DNA of 64,000 nucleotides. Origin: JACADW01 sp963747985. GTDB taxonomy: Bacteria; Acidobacteriota; UBA6911. The position numbers and the translations under genes are program-made. The notes under the pieces are model-generated. The model saw only the letters and a list, made by a program, of their open reading frames with translations, was not told where the DNA came from and ran no database searches. The first letter of the stretch is position 1; each line of letters begins with the position of its first letter. This document shows positions 25,305 to 33,731 of this stretch, piece after piece. Where the stretch lies: contig CAVVHG010000002.1 of assembly GCA_963747985.1 (NCBI GenBank), positions 62,001 through 126,000 of the forward strand, read 5' to 3'.

Positions 25305-26645
25305 CTATCGGGGGAAGAAACGTTCGAGGTAATGGGTGTCGATTCTGCCCTCCCGGAAGCTGGAATCTGCCAGGATCCGCTGATGAAGCGGTATCGTTGT
25401 TTTGACTCCTTCAACGATCATCATTTCGAGAGCCCGTTCCATCCGCTTGATCGCCTCGCCGCGGTTGTTCCCGTAGCTGATGACCTTGGCGATAAGTGAG
25501 TCGTAATAAGGAGATATGACGCAATCGGTGTGCGCGGCCGTGTCCAGCCTGATGCCGAGGCCGGTCGGCGGGTGAAAAGCGGTGATCTTGCCGGGGCAAG
25601 GCATGAATGTCTGGGGGCACTCCGCATTGATCCTGCACTCGATGGCCCAGCCCCTGAACTTGATGTCTTCCTGAGACAGCCCGAGCTTCTGGCGGTCCGC
25701 GACCTGGATCTGTTCCTTCACCATGTCCAGCCCGGTCACCAGCTCTGTCACCGGGTGTTCCACCTGGATTCGGGTGTTCATTTCCATGAAGTAGTAGCGT
25801 CCCTCTTCATCGAAGAGAAACTCCATGGTTCCGGCACTCGAGTAGTTCACGCTCCGCGCAGCTGCGGCCGCGAGCGATCCGACCTCTTCGCGCAGCTCCG
25901 GCGTCAGGTATGTGGAGGGCGCCTCTTCCAGCAGCTTCTGGTGGCGACGCTGGATAGAACATTCCCTCTCTCCAAGGTGTATCACGTTGCCGTGTTGATC
26001 GGCGAGGATCTGGAACTCGATATGGCGCGACTTCGAGAGGTATTTCTCGAGATAGACATCCGGGACACCGAAGGCGGCCTGCGCTTCCGTCTGAGCCAGC
26101 TCCACGGCAGCCGCCAACTCTTCGGCCGAGCTGACAATCCGCATCCCCTTACCCCCGCCGCCCGCCGCAGCCTTTATGATCAGCGGGTAGCCGACCTGTT
26201 CTGCCGCCGGAAGCACGGCGCTGATCGGGCCCTGCAGCTTGTCGGTGCCCGGAATGATGGGAAGCCCCGCTTCATGCATCGTCTTGCGCGCCCTGTCCTT
26301 GTCACCCATGAGGCGGATGACCTCCGGCGAGGGCCCGATGAAGGTAAGTCCGCAAGCCTCGCAAACCTCTGCGAAATAGGCGCTTTCTGCCAGGAATCCA
26401 TACCCGGGATGGATGGCGTCCGCATTGGAGATTTCCGCGGCACTGATGACGGCCGGTATGTTCAGGTAGCTCTCGCTGCTGGCCGGCGGTCCGATGCAGA
26501 TCGCTTCATCGGCGAACCGGACGTGCAGGGAGTCCCGATCGGCCTCCGAATATACCGCAACCGTGGGAACTCCTAATTCCTTACAGGCGTGAATGATACG
26601 AAGCGCGATCTCACCACGGTTGGCTATGAGTATTTTGCGAAACAT
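25305..26645 (-). CDS. accC: Acetyl-CoA carboxylase, biotin carboxylase subunit
   Basis: The 446-residue ATP-grasp enzyme carboxylates biotin on AccB with bicarbonate. It begins MFRKILIANRGEIALRIIHA and shows AAGGGGKGMRIV (glycine-rich ATP loop), GERECSIQRRHQKLLEEAPS, FLFDEEGRYYFMEMNTRIQVEHPVTE and GWAIECRINAE. Codons upstream of ATG 26645 are not conserved. It follows accB by 16 bases, as in most bacteria. Confidence 0.96.
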   Translation of the reverse strand: MFRKILIANRGEIALRIIHACKELGVPTVAVYSEADRDSLHVRFADEAICIGPPASSESYLNIPAVISAAEISNADAIHPGYGFLAESAYFAEVCEACGLTFIGPSPEVIRLMGDKDRARKTMHEAGLPIIPGTDKLQGPISAVLPAAEQVGYPLIIKAAAGGGGKGMRIVSSAEELAAAVELAQTEAQAAFGVPDVYLEKYLSKSRHIEFQILADQHGNVIHLGERECSIQRRHQKLLEEAPSTYLTPELREEVGSLAAAAARSVNYSSAGTMEFLFDEEGRYYFMEMNTRIQVEHPVTELVTGLDMVKEQIQVADRQKLGLSQEDIKFRGWAIECRINAECPQTFMPCPGKITAFHPPTGLGIRLDTAAHTDCVISPYYDSLIAKVISYGNNRGEAIKRMERALEMMIVEGVKTTIPLHQRILADSSFREGRIDTHYLERFFPR

Positions 26646-26661
26646 TATGGCCTTGCCCGGT

Positions 26662-27144
26662 CTACTTCCGCGGACGGATGCCGAAGAGTCTCTGGCCGTA
26701 CTCCACAGGGTGGCCATTTTCGACGTAAATCTTTTCAATAACGCCGGCGGTGTCCGACGGGATCTCGTTCATCAGCTTCATCGCTTCGACGATGCACAGA
26801 ATCTTGCCTTCTTCGACCATGTCTCCGATCTTCACGTAGCTCTCCGCGCCAGGTGAGGGAGCCCGGTAGAAGGTGCCGACGATGGGAGACGTGATGATAT
26901 GTAATCCGCTTTCAGCCTGCTCCTCCGGCAGCGCGGCGGAGGGGGCGACTCGCTCGGCCGTGACAACCTGCGACTCGAGCGCCGGAGCGTTGGCGATCGG
27001 ATCATGCCCGGTTGCCCTGACCGCATGCACTCTCTGCCTCCCGCGCCTGATCTTGATCTTGGTTCCGGTCTGCTCCAATTCGAATTCGGAAATATCGCTC
27101 AGCAGGATTTCCTGGATCAGGTCCTTCACTTCTTTTATGTTCAT
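26662..27144 (-). CDS. accB: Biotin carboxyl carrier protein of acetyl-CoA carboxylase
   Basis: The 160-residue protein has the N-terminal AccC-binding segment (MNIKEVKDLIQEILLSDI), a variable linker and the C-terminal biotinyl domain with EAMKLMNEI, Lys123 being biotinylated. The thumb loop SPIVGTFYRAPSPGA marks true acetyl-CoA carboxylase carriers. It opens the accBC operon; accD and accA are elsewhere. Confidence 0.96.
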   Translation of the reverse strand: MNIKEVKDLIQEILLSDISEFELEQTGTKIKIRRGRQRVHAVRATGHDPIANAPALESQVVTAERVAPSAALPEEQAESGLHIITSPIVGTFYRAPSPGAESYVKIGDMVEEGKILCIVEAMKLMNEIPSDTAGVIEKIYVENGHPVEYGQRLFGIRPRK

Positions 27145-27502
27145 TGTATTGCGCGCTCACTCTTGGTGCGGAATCATCAGGGCGGTAACTCCCCAGATCC
27201 GTTGGCGACAGCCGCCGGGGATTCAGACCCCCAGATTAGCTGTTTGATCGTCTTTTCGAGCGGCGACAACCACCGAACAAAGAAAAAGCCAAATCAATCT
27301 GCGCTTGCCGCCCACTTGCGCCCACACAGCCTGCACAATGGCGCCTATCATAACACCGCGCTTCGGGGTTGTAAAGAAAGGAGGTTGTGGGGCCTCGCTG
27401 GTGGCCGGTCGTAGGTTGGCAGGACGGAAGCGGTGGTTGGCATCGGCCGGTGACCGGCTGCACTTGCCGGCCAACGGCCGATGCCGATGATCGCGGGAAC
27501 TT
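27145..27502 (-). other. Intergenic stretch between pilQ and accB
   Basis: These 358 bases contain no gene I can support. They must hold the accBC promoter and the end of the pil operon. A short minus-strand frame (27223-27351, 42 codons with one hydrophobic stretch) lacks a ribosome binding site and is not called. Confidence 0.5.
27439..27485 (-). terminator. Hairpin downstream of pilQ
   Basis: Perfect 11-base arms GGCATCGGCCG (27439-27449) and CGGCCGATGCC (27475-27485) lie 17 bases past the pilQ stop, and inner GC-rich bases can extend the stem. No U-tract follows on the minus strand, so it may be a weak or Rho-assisted end, or an mRNA-stabilising structure. Confidence 0.45.
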
Positions 27503-29710
27503 CTACTTGACGATCCTGGGAGTAATGAAGAACAGGACTTCTTCGGTGGAATGGGAAACCATGTTGCGCTTGAACAGGTAACCGATGACCGGGAGATCGC
27601 CCAGCCCCGGGACCTTATCCACCTCGCTCGTCTCGTTGTCCATGAGAATGCCGCCGATGACGGTGGTGCCGCCGTCGCTGACCAGCACGCGTGTCGCAGA
27701 TTCACTTGTGCGGATGGAGGGGATCCCGTTCACTGCCTGTGAGAAGTCGGGTGTGTTGTTTTCAACCTTCAAGTCCAAAACGATGTTGCCCTCGTAGGTA
27801 ATCTGAGGGGTAACCGTGAGCGTCAGGGCGGCGTTCTGGAATTGGACCGTGACTGTGTTGTTGGCGACGATCTGGACAGGGAATCTCAATCCCTGGGTGA
27901 TCGTGGCCGCGCTGTTGTTCTGTGCCGTGACTTTGGGCTGCGAGATCAGTTTCGCCAGGCCCTTGCTCTCGCCGGCGGTGATGGCAGCGTCGAGCATGAA
28001 AGTGTCGAAAATATTGCCGACTGACACGCCGAGGCCCCCGAAGGGTGTCAGCGACGGGAGGTTCACATTCCAGTTGCCCGCGTTGTTCGATCCCATTCCG
28101 GTGCTGGTGCCGCCCGACTCGGTGGCCTGCGCCTGGGAAGCGCCTCGGCCTGTGAAGGGGTTGCCCCCGGCATAGGTGTTCTTCGGCGTTGCTGACGGCC
28201 TTGTCCCGCCGATGGTGCCGAACGTGTTCGGCCCGCCAACGGTCACCCTTTCGAGGTTTCCGGCGACGAACCCGAACTGCACGCCGATATCGCGGGCGAA
28301 GTCGCGGGTGGAGGAAACGATGCGCGCCTCGATCTCCACCTGCGGCTGCGGCACATCTAGTTTCTCAATAAGAGCAGTCATCTTGTCCAGGGTGGAGGGC
28401 AGGTCCGTCAGCAGCAGGGAATTGGTCCTTTCGTCGATGACGACGATGCCGCGTACCGTCTTCTGGTCGATTACGGTGTTGAGCATCTCGGCCGCTTTCG
28501 CGTAGTTGAGGCGTTTTACGCGGGTCTCGACATCGGCGGCCAGCAGGTTGGCCTTCTTGAGGGCCTCCCGCTGCTTAGCCTCTTCCTGCAGGGTGGATTT
28601 CCTGGCGATCCTCACCAGGTTGCCTTCAACCTGCTTGTCGAGGCCGTTGTTGGCCAGTGCGGCGTCGAAAATCTGGTCCCACGGGACTTTCACGACCTTG
28701 ATGGAAATGTTGCCTTTGATCTCCGGGTCCAGGACTATGTTGATTCCGCCTTCCTCTGCCATCAGCCGGAAGAAATCCACCAGGGAGATGTCGATCAGGT
28801 CCAGGGTCAAGGGCTGCCCGGCGTAGTTGGACGGTCGCGCCGGGCCGACATTTACGGTCCTGGCAGGGGATGGGTTGGCCGGAGGCGCCGGTAAGGGAGG
28901 CGCTGGCGGGGGTGCGACGGGGGTCGGCTGGGGTCTGGCCCCGGCCACGGCGCTGCTTAACGAACTGAGGGGTATCTCGGCGGCGGAGAGATCCCGTATC
29001 ACCGGAGTTGTGGCCTTCTTCGGGCCGTAAGCCTCGGCAGGTGCCTTCGCTGAAGCCTTAGCCTCCGTGGGTTCCGCCGTCTTGCCGCTTTCAGAAGTTA
29101 CGGAAGTACTCTTGCCGGTGGCCGGGATGGGCGCCTTGGCCTGAGCCGCAGCGGGTACGTCGGACCCGGGATCCGGGAACACGACACGGACAGATCGGTC
29201 GTCCACGACGACCTCGGGCTTCCCATGGTTTTCGTCGAGGTCGACGACCATGCGCGCAATCTTGGGTTCGGAGCTCTGGAACTGCCGCAGCCGGACCTTC
29301 TTCACGCCCGAGGCGTCGACCTTCAGGTCAAAGTAGGGGGAGGCCAATTCGGCGTTCCGGAGGTCAACGACAAGCCGCGGGGGATTAGGGATCAGGGATT
29401 CCTGATGCGAGATTGGCCCGCTCGCAGCCACCGATATGGTCAGTTTGCCCGCCTCCTGCGCAGAGGTTACGTCGGTAATGGCGACAACTGGTGAGGCGGC
29501 CATCTTCTTCGGGAGGCCTGGTGTCGTCTTGGCTCCTGACAGGTTCGCCGGTTCGACGCTGGCCGGAGGCTGAAAAGTCCCCGACGGCTTCTGACCATCT
29601 CCCTCGAAACCAAAGGCCAGCACAGCCAAAGATAACGTGGAAACGACCGCAAGAAATCCGAATGGATGAGAGAATCTCAGATCTCTAAGTCCGATAAATC
29701 GCATATTCAT
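27503..29710 (-). CDS. pilQ: Type IV pilus secretin PilQ
   Basis: The 735-residue protein forms the outer-membrane pore for pilus passage. After a signal/anchor region come an AMIN peptidoglycan-binding domain (about 75-180), a Pro/Ala-rich linker (to about 295), an STN/N0-like domain (LTLDLIDISLVDFFRLMAEEGGINIVLDPEIKGNISI), an N1 domain (about 390-460) and the C-terminal secretin domain ending GYLFKRNMVSHSTEEVLFFITPRIV. It is the last gene of pilMNOPQ, 10 bases after pilP. It is direct evidence for an outer membrane. Confidence 0.94.
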   Translation of the reverse strand: MNMRFIGLRDLRFSHPFGFLAVVSTLSLAVLAFGFEGDGQKPSGTFQPPASVEPANLSGAKTTPGLPKKMAASPVVAITDVTSAQEAGKLTISVAASGPISHQESLIPNPPRLVVDLRNAELASPYFDLKVDASGVKKVRLRQFQSSEPKIARMVVDLDENHGKPEVVVDDRSVRVVFPDPGSDVPAAAQAKAPIPATGKSTSVTSESGKTAEPTEAKASAKAPAEAYGPKKATTPVIRDLSAAEIPLSSLSSAVAGARPQPTPVAPPPAPPLPAPPANPSPARTVNVGPARPSNYAGQPLTLDLIDISLVDFFRLMAEEGGINIVLDPEIKGNISIKVVKVPWDQIFDAALANNGLDKQVEGNLVRIARKSTLQEEAKQREALKKANLLAADVETRVKRLNYAKAAEMLNTVIDQKTVRGIVVIDERTNSLLLTDLPSTLDKMTALIEKLDVPQPQVEIEARIVSSTRDFARDIGVQFGFVAGNLERVTVGGPNTFGTIGGTRPSATPKNTYAGGNPFTGRGASQAQATESGGTSTGMGSNNAGNWNVNLPSLTPFGGLGVSVGNIFDTFMLDAAITAGESKGLAKLISQPKVTAQNNSAATITQGLRFPVQIVANNTVTVQFQNAALTLTVTPQITYEGNIVLDLKVENNTPDFSQAVNGIPSIRTSESATRVLVSDGGTTVIGGILMDNETSEVDKVPGLGDLPVIGYLFKRNMVSHSTEEVLFFITPRIVK

Positions 29711-29720
29711 ACCGGGAATC

Positions 29721-30209
29721 CTATGGAGTCCTTAGCTGTTTGGTGACCTCCTCGGTCACGACTTTTCCGGATCTCAACCTGGTCTCACGGACCAGGAGTA
29801 CAAAATCGCTCCCGACCTGCTTTACGAAGCCGTCGAAGAGCCGATCCCTTTCCTGGAGAAAGTAGGCTCTCTTGTCGGGACCCTGGAAAACGGCGACCGG
29901 GCCATCCTCGCCGAAAGATGTGCCCAGGAGCCTGACCTGCGCGATCGGCATGCCCGAGATGCCGGGAGGCGGCGTGCCCTTCGGCTCCTCCTCGTCCGAG
30001 CTGTCGTCTTTCCTGGAGGACAGCGTCGGGTTGAGGAATGGATCGCGCCGGCCATCCGGCTGATAGGCGGACGAACTGTACAGGACCGGAGCCTCGGCCT
30101 TCTTCTGCGCCTCGGCAACGGGTTTGGGCGTCTGGGCGAGCAATGCCGGGACAGGCAGCATTGCCAGGCACTGCAGGAACAGGACCAGACGATCGCGGCA
30201 GGTCTTCAT
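29721..30209 (-). CDS. pilP: Pilus assembly lipoprotein-like PilP
   Basis: The 162-residue protein has a signal sequence (MKTCRDRLVLFLQCLAMLPVPALLAQ), a flexible charged middle and the PilP beta domain with GRRDPFLNP, then IAQVRLLGTSFGEDGPVAVFQGPDKRAYFLQERDRLFDGFV. PilP links the inner-membrane PilNO complex to PilQ. The leader lacks a clear lipobox, so it may not be lipidated. Position between pilO and pilQ supports the call. Confidence 0.85.
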   Translation of the reverse strand: MKTCRDRLVLFLQCLAMLPVPALLAQTPKPVAEAQKKAEAPVLYSSSAYQPDGRRDPFLNPTLSSRKDDSSDEEEPKGTPPPGISGMPIAQVRLLGTSFGEDGPVAVFQGPDKRAYFLQERDRLFDGFVKQVGSDFVLLVRETRLRSGKVVTEEVTKQLRTP

Positions 30210-30221
30210 GGCTGATTGCTC

Positions 30222-30815
30222 CTAGTTGCTCGCTGCCTGTGCCGCGTCCTCGCGGTAAACGAAGGTGGTGGCAGTACAGGTGGCGGTTACGGTGCGGGCG
30301 GGGTCGGTGGACCCGTCAATGCCCTTGAGGCTGATGTTCTGGACGTTGATGATGCGCGTAGCCCGGCCGACCTTCTCGAAGAATTGTCCCAGTGAGTTGT
30401 AGGACCCTTCGACCTCCATGCTGATCGGCCAGTCGGTATAGAAGTCCCGCGGAACCAGCGGTTGGGGATCGAACTTGCGGATCTTCAGGTTGCTGGTCGA
30501 AGCCATTTCCTGGACGCTCCGCAGTACGATCGGGGTCTCCTTCTGTTCCGGCAGGATGCGTCGCAGTGTGTGCAGACGCTCGGCGAGCTCGGCGACCTCC
30601 TGCTTGTAACGGGAGAGCTGGCTCGCGAAAGCGCTGGCCTGGGCGACCGATTTCTCGAGCTTGGTCACCTCGGTTTTGAGGGCATTGCGCTCGCTGAGCA
30701 GTCCCTGGAGGTAGACGAAGTAGACTCCGGCTGCCAGCCCGAGGCCGAGGGCAGCTACGATGGTCATCTGTGTCGATCGCGGCAGGTTTTCCAGACGGTA
30801 TTTCTCGAGGCCCAT
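30222..30815 (-). CDS. pilO: Pilus inner-membrane alignment protein PilO
   Basis: A 197-residue bitopic protein: short cytoplasmic start (GLEKYRLENLPRSTQ), one helix near residues 17-35, a coiled coil (about 45-85, LKTEVTKLEKSVAQ) and a ferredoxin-like periplasmic domain with LVPRDFYTDWPISMEVEGSYNSLGQFFEKVGR, a PilO hallmark. It pairs with PilN; the genes are 4 bases apart. Confidence 0.9.
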   Translation of the reverse strand: MGLEKYRLENLPRSTQMTIVAALGLGLAAGVYFVYLQGLLSERNALKTEVTKLEKSVAQASAFASQLSRYKQEVAELAERLHTLRRILPEQKETPIVLRSVQEMASTSNLKIRKFDPQPLVPRDFYTDWPISMEVEGSYNSLGQFFEKVGRATRIINVQNISLKGIDGSTDPARTVTATCTATTFVYREDAAQAASN

Positions 30816-30819
30816 TTTC

Positions 30820-31383
30820 CTACTCCGCGGGAGTTGCCCGCTTGGCGGTGCAGACGAGCTGGAACTTCGCGAGGTCCTTCGGATCCTCCATCAGCTCCAG
30901 GTCCACGTTCTCGAAGTAGCCTGAAGAGGCTAGGTTTGTTAGCAGGTCCGGGATCACATCACTGTGCCTGGTGTAACCCGTGATCTGAATCCGCTCACCC
31001 TTCTGATCCATCGCTGTCAGCCACAGGGAAGAGCTGCGCGGAATACTCTGGATTACGTTGTTCATGAGGAGAACAGGCCCGCTCTGTGACTGCTTGAGCC
31101 GTTCAATGACATCGATCCTGCTCTGGTACTGGGCCTTCAGGGCTTCGTACTTCTGTATATCCTTCTTGACTCCCTGGAGGCGGGCGTTCTCGGCACGCAG
31201 GCGAGTCCGGCTGGCGCTCAGGCTCCTGACTTCGCCTCTGAGCTCATACCACCAGGCGCCCACGCCGGCGAGCGGAAGCAGGAGCATCACAGCCAGGAGC
31301 GCTCCCGTGCGGGCGACAGCCGGCTTCGCGGCTGCCTTGCGAACCTTTTGTGTCTTGTCGCGGAAGAGGTTTACTTTGATCAT
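30820..31383 (-). CDS. pilN: Pilus inner-membrane alignment protein PilN
   Basis: The 187-residue protein starts MIKVNLFRDKTQKV, the short cytoplasmic motif (NLxxx) by which PilN binds PilM, followed by one helix (about 27-48), a coiled coil, and a periplasmic domain with IPRSSSLWLTAMDQKGERIQITGYT. It completes the PilM-N-O-P alignment complex. The pilM frame as sequenced overlaps this start, but see the pilM entry. Confidence 0.92.
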   Translation of the reverse strand: MIKVNLFRDKTQKVRKAAAKPAVARTGALLAVMLLLPLAGVGAWWYELRGEVRSLSASRTRLRAENARLQGVKKDIQKYEALKAQYQSRIDVIERLKQSQSGPVLLMNNVIQSIPRSSSLWLTAMDQKGERIQITGYTRHSDVIPDLLTNLASSGYFENVDLELMEDPKDLAKFQLVCTAKRATPAE

Positions 31384-32453
31384 GGTGCCCTACTCGTCGG
31401 CGCTGCGCAGTGCCAGACCGATGGCGATGGCCAGGTCGGGGAGTGTTCCTGGATCATCTTCGATGGGAACTGCTTCGGGTCGAAAGAAACGTTCTTGAAC
31501 GAATCGAAACATTCCGCGGGGATGCCAAACTTGCGGGCAAGGGTTTCGATCAGATTAATGGTATGGGAGGCGCCGCCGCTGATGAGCATGCGGTCGACGC
31601 GCTCTATCGTGGTGGTTGATTTCACGAAATCGAAGGTCTTCTGGATTTCGAGGCAGATGATTTCCGTTACCGAATCGATGATGTGCTGCGCTTCGGCCGG
31701 GTCAATGCCGTCCACCGGCTCGCCGTGCTTAAGAGCCTGGGCCTTTTCATAGCCCAGATTGAATTCCTTCTGGAGAAAGTCCGTGTACTGGTTGCCTCCG
31801 ACTCCAACGTCGCGCGTAAAGAGGAAGTCCGTACCGGAGACGATGTTGATGGTCATGACACTCGCTCCTATGTCAAGGAGCGCGACTGTGTCGCGGGTGC
31901 TCGGACGGTAGTTGACCTCGTATGCGTTGAGCAGGGCAAATGCGTCGACGTCGACGACCACCGGCGTCTTGCCTGCCATGGTGATCACGCTGGTGTGATC
32001 CGTGATCTTCTCTTTCTTGACCGCGACGAGCAGGACGTCGAGGTTTCCGGAAGTGCTGTTCTCGCCGAGTACCTGGTAGTCCAGGTTCACGTCGCCGATG
32101 TCAAACGGGATGTATTGTTCCGCTTCCCAGCGGATCGATTCGGCCAACTCCTCCTCGGACTGTGCCGGGAGGGAGATCTTCTTCACGATGACCGAATGGC
32201 CGGAGATGGATGTCGCAACCCGCTTGTTCCTGATGCGCTGCTGGGAGAAGATGCGACCGATCACATCGGAGACCGGCAGCTTGGAGATGATCACCCCGTC
32301 GACAATGCAGTCGGGCGAGAGTTCCTCCATCCCCAGGCTCACGAGCTGGTACCCGCCTCTGCGTCTGGGTTTCAGTTCGATGGTTTTGATGCAACTGGAG
32401 CCTATGTCGAGGCCCACAACCTGTCGATTTAGATTCGGAAGACTGAGCGCCAT
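31380..32453 (-). CDS. pilM: Pilus assembly ATPase-like protein PilM, 3' end frameshifted
   Basis: An actin-like cytoplasmic protein that docks on PilN. The first ~337 residues are typical: VVGLDIGSSCIKTIELKP (phosphate-1 loop), SLPAQSEEELAESIRWEAEQYIPFDI, VALLDIGASVMTINIV, GGNQYTDFLQKEF and MLISGGASHTINLIE. The last 20 residues (TWPSPSVWHCAAPTSRAP) are unlike PilM. One extra C in the C-run (GGGG on the plus strand, 31438-31441) would instead give PDLAIAIGLALRSADE and a stop at 31390-31392, the expected ending. A one-base deletion, real or a sequencing error, is likely. Start at ATG 32453; upstream codons are not conserved. Confidence 0.93.
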   Translation of the reverse strand: MALSLPNLNRQVVGLDIGSSCIKTIELKPRRRGGYQLVSLGMEELSPDCIVDGVIISKLPVSDVIGRIFSQQRIRNKRVATSISGHSVIVKKISLPAQSEEELAESIRWEAEQYIPFDIGDVNLDYQVLGENSTSGNLDVLLVAVKKEKITDHTSVITMAGKTPVVVDVDAFALLNAYEVNYRPSTRDTVALLDIGASVMTINIVSGTDFLFTRDVGVGGNQYTDFLQKEFNLGYEKAQALKHGEPVDGIDPAEAQHIIDSVTEIICLEIQKTFDFVKSTTTIERVDRMLISGGASHTINLIETLARKFGIPAECFDSFKNVSFDPKQFPSKMIQEHSPTWPSPSVWHCAAPTSRAP

Positions 32454-32769
32454 GTGGGATCGAATCCTGCTTTCCCGGACCCTGGTCCGAGGGATAACGG
32501 GGGCTGATGTCTGCCAGCTACATACTGTTTCCGAAAGCGGCGCCACATTTCAGGTGCTGCCCCGCTATGCAACCATGTTTGTCCTGTCGGGGACCGTGCC
32601 GCTCCTGCCTGTTCTTATCGTGCGGAAGGTGCAGAACCTTTGGATTTTTTTTGGCGCGGCCCGAAATAGCCGTCAGGCGGCCCCGACACACCGCCCGTCG
32701 GGAGGCCGCGGCGGCTCCCGGGCGACCCCGAAAGCCCGCGAATCGGGCCTCACGGACGGCCAAAAAACC
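32454..32769. other. Divergent intergenic region, pilM / rplM
   Basis: No gene is supported here. It must hold the minus-strand pilM promoter, which I could not locate with confidence. A short plus-strand hairpin, AAGGT (32627-32631) with ACCTT, is followed closely by an eight-base T run (32645-32652), the shape of a small intrinsic terminator, though no plus-strand gene precedes it. The following ~100 bases are very GC-rich. Confidence 0.4.
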
Positions 32770-32798
32770 TTGACACTCAGCGGTTGCTCCAGTAGCCT
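32770..32798 (+). promoter_or_regulatory. Candidate promoter for rplM-rpsI
   Basis: A perfect TTGACA (32770-32775) stands 17 bases before TAGCCT (32793-32798), about 42 bases before the rplM start. The -10 box matches consensus in only three positions. Confidence 0.5.
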
Positions 32799-32839
32799 TT
32801 TAGGATTCTTTTGCGGATAACTTGGTGATGGAGCGGAAA

Positions 32840-33268
32840 ATGAGGAGTCACATCCCGGCGGAAAAGGAGATGGATAAGAAATGGCACGTGGTGGATGCCG
32901 AGGGGAGGATCCTCGGGCGCCTGGCGGCACGTGTGGCGAGGCTGCTGACGGGGAAGGACAAACCGATCTACACTCCGTTCCTCGATACCGGTGACCACGT
33001 GATTGTCATCAACGCCGAGAAGGTCCACCTCACGGGGAAGAAACTTACCGACAAGATGTACCGACACCACACCGGCTATCCCGGCGGGCTGCGCCAGATC
33101 AGCGCCGGAGACCTTCTGGAAAAGCAGCCGGAGAAGGTGGTCCGCGAGGCTGTGATCGGCATGCTCCCGAAGACCAAACTCGGGCGGGCGATGCGGAAGA
33201 AACTGAGGGTATACCGCGGGCCTCACCACCCGCACCAGGCGCAGAAACCGACCGTTCTGGCCGTTTGA
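32840..33268 (+). CDS. rplM: Large-subunit ribosomal protein uL13
   Basis: From ATG 32840 (GGAG six bases upstream) the product is 142 residues, the usual uL13 length. Motifs: KKWHVVDAEGRILGRLAARVA, GDHVIVINAEKVHLTGKKL, YRHHTGYPGGLR and GMLPKTKLGRAMRKKLRVYRG. It is an early-assembly 50S protein, co-transcribed with rpsI as in nearly all bacteria. Confidence 0.97.
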   Translation: MRSHIPAEKEMDKKWHVVDAEGRILGRLAARVARLLTGKDKPIYTPFLDTGDHVIVINAEKVHLTGKKLTDKMYRHHTGYPGGLRQISAGDLLEKQPEKVVREAVIGMLPKTKLGRAMRKKLRVYRGPHHPHQAQKPTVLAV

Positions 33269-33320
33269 GCCGGACGGGACCAATCGGCGTGCGGCACGTC
33301 TCAGGCAAAGGAGTCAAGGC

Positions 33321-33716
33321 TTGGCAACTACGCAAGAATATTACGGAACGGGAAAAAGGAAATCCTCAACCGCGCGCGTGTTTCTCTCTCCTGGCGCAGG
33401 CAACATGACCGTAAACAAGCGCGACCTGACCCAATACTTCCCCAACGAAACGCAGCGCACACTGATCCGCTATCCCTTGACCTTGACCGACAACGTCGGC
33501 AAGTTCGACGTCCGCATCACGGTGGATGGCGGCGGGATTGTGGGTCAGGCCGGGGCAATCCGCCTGGGCATTACCAAGGCCTTGATTGAGTTCAATGCCG
33601 AGTTGCGGGCGCGGCTGAAACGCGCGGGCCTCCTCACGAGGGACTCCAGGATCAAGGAGAGGAAGAAATACGGCCAGAAGGGCGCGCGCAAGCGTTTCCA
33701 ATTCTCGAAGCGATAA
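33321..33716 (+). CDS. rpsI: Small-subunit ribosomal protein uS9
   Basis: The 131-residue protein starts with TTG at 33321 behind CAAAGGAG. It shows YYGTGKRKSSTARVFL, GGGIVGQAGAIRLGITKAL and the basic C-terminal tail ending RKRFQFSKR, which contacts the P-site tRNA in the 30S subunit. It follows rplM by 52 bases. Confidence 0.97.
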   Translation: MATTQEYYGTGKRKSSTARVFLSPGAGNMTVNKRDLTQYFPNETQRTLIRYPLTLTDNVGKFDVRITVDGGGIVGQAGAIRLGITKALIEFNAELRARLKRAGLLTRDSRIKERKKYGQKGARKRFQFSKR

Positions 33717-33731
33717 TCCAGGAGGTTCTGT

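Noticed and set aside
27223..27351. 42-codon minus-strand frame with a hydrophobic segment
   Set aside because: No Shine-Dalgarno sequence and no known family; could be chance.
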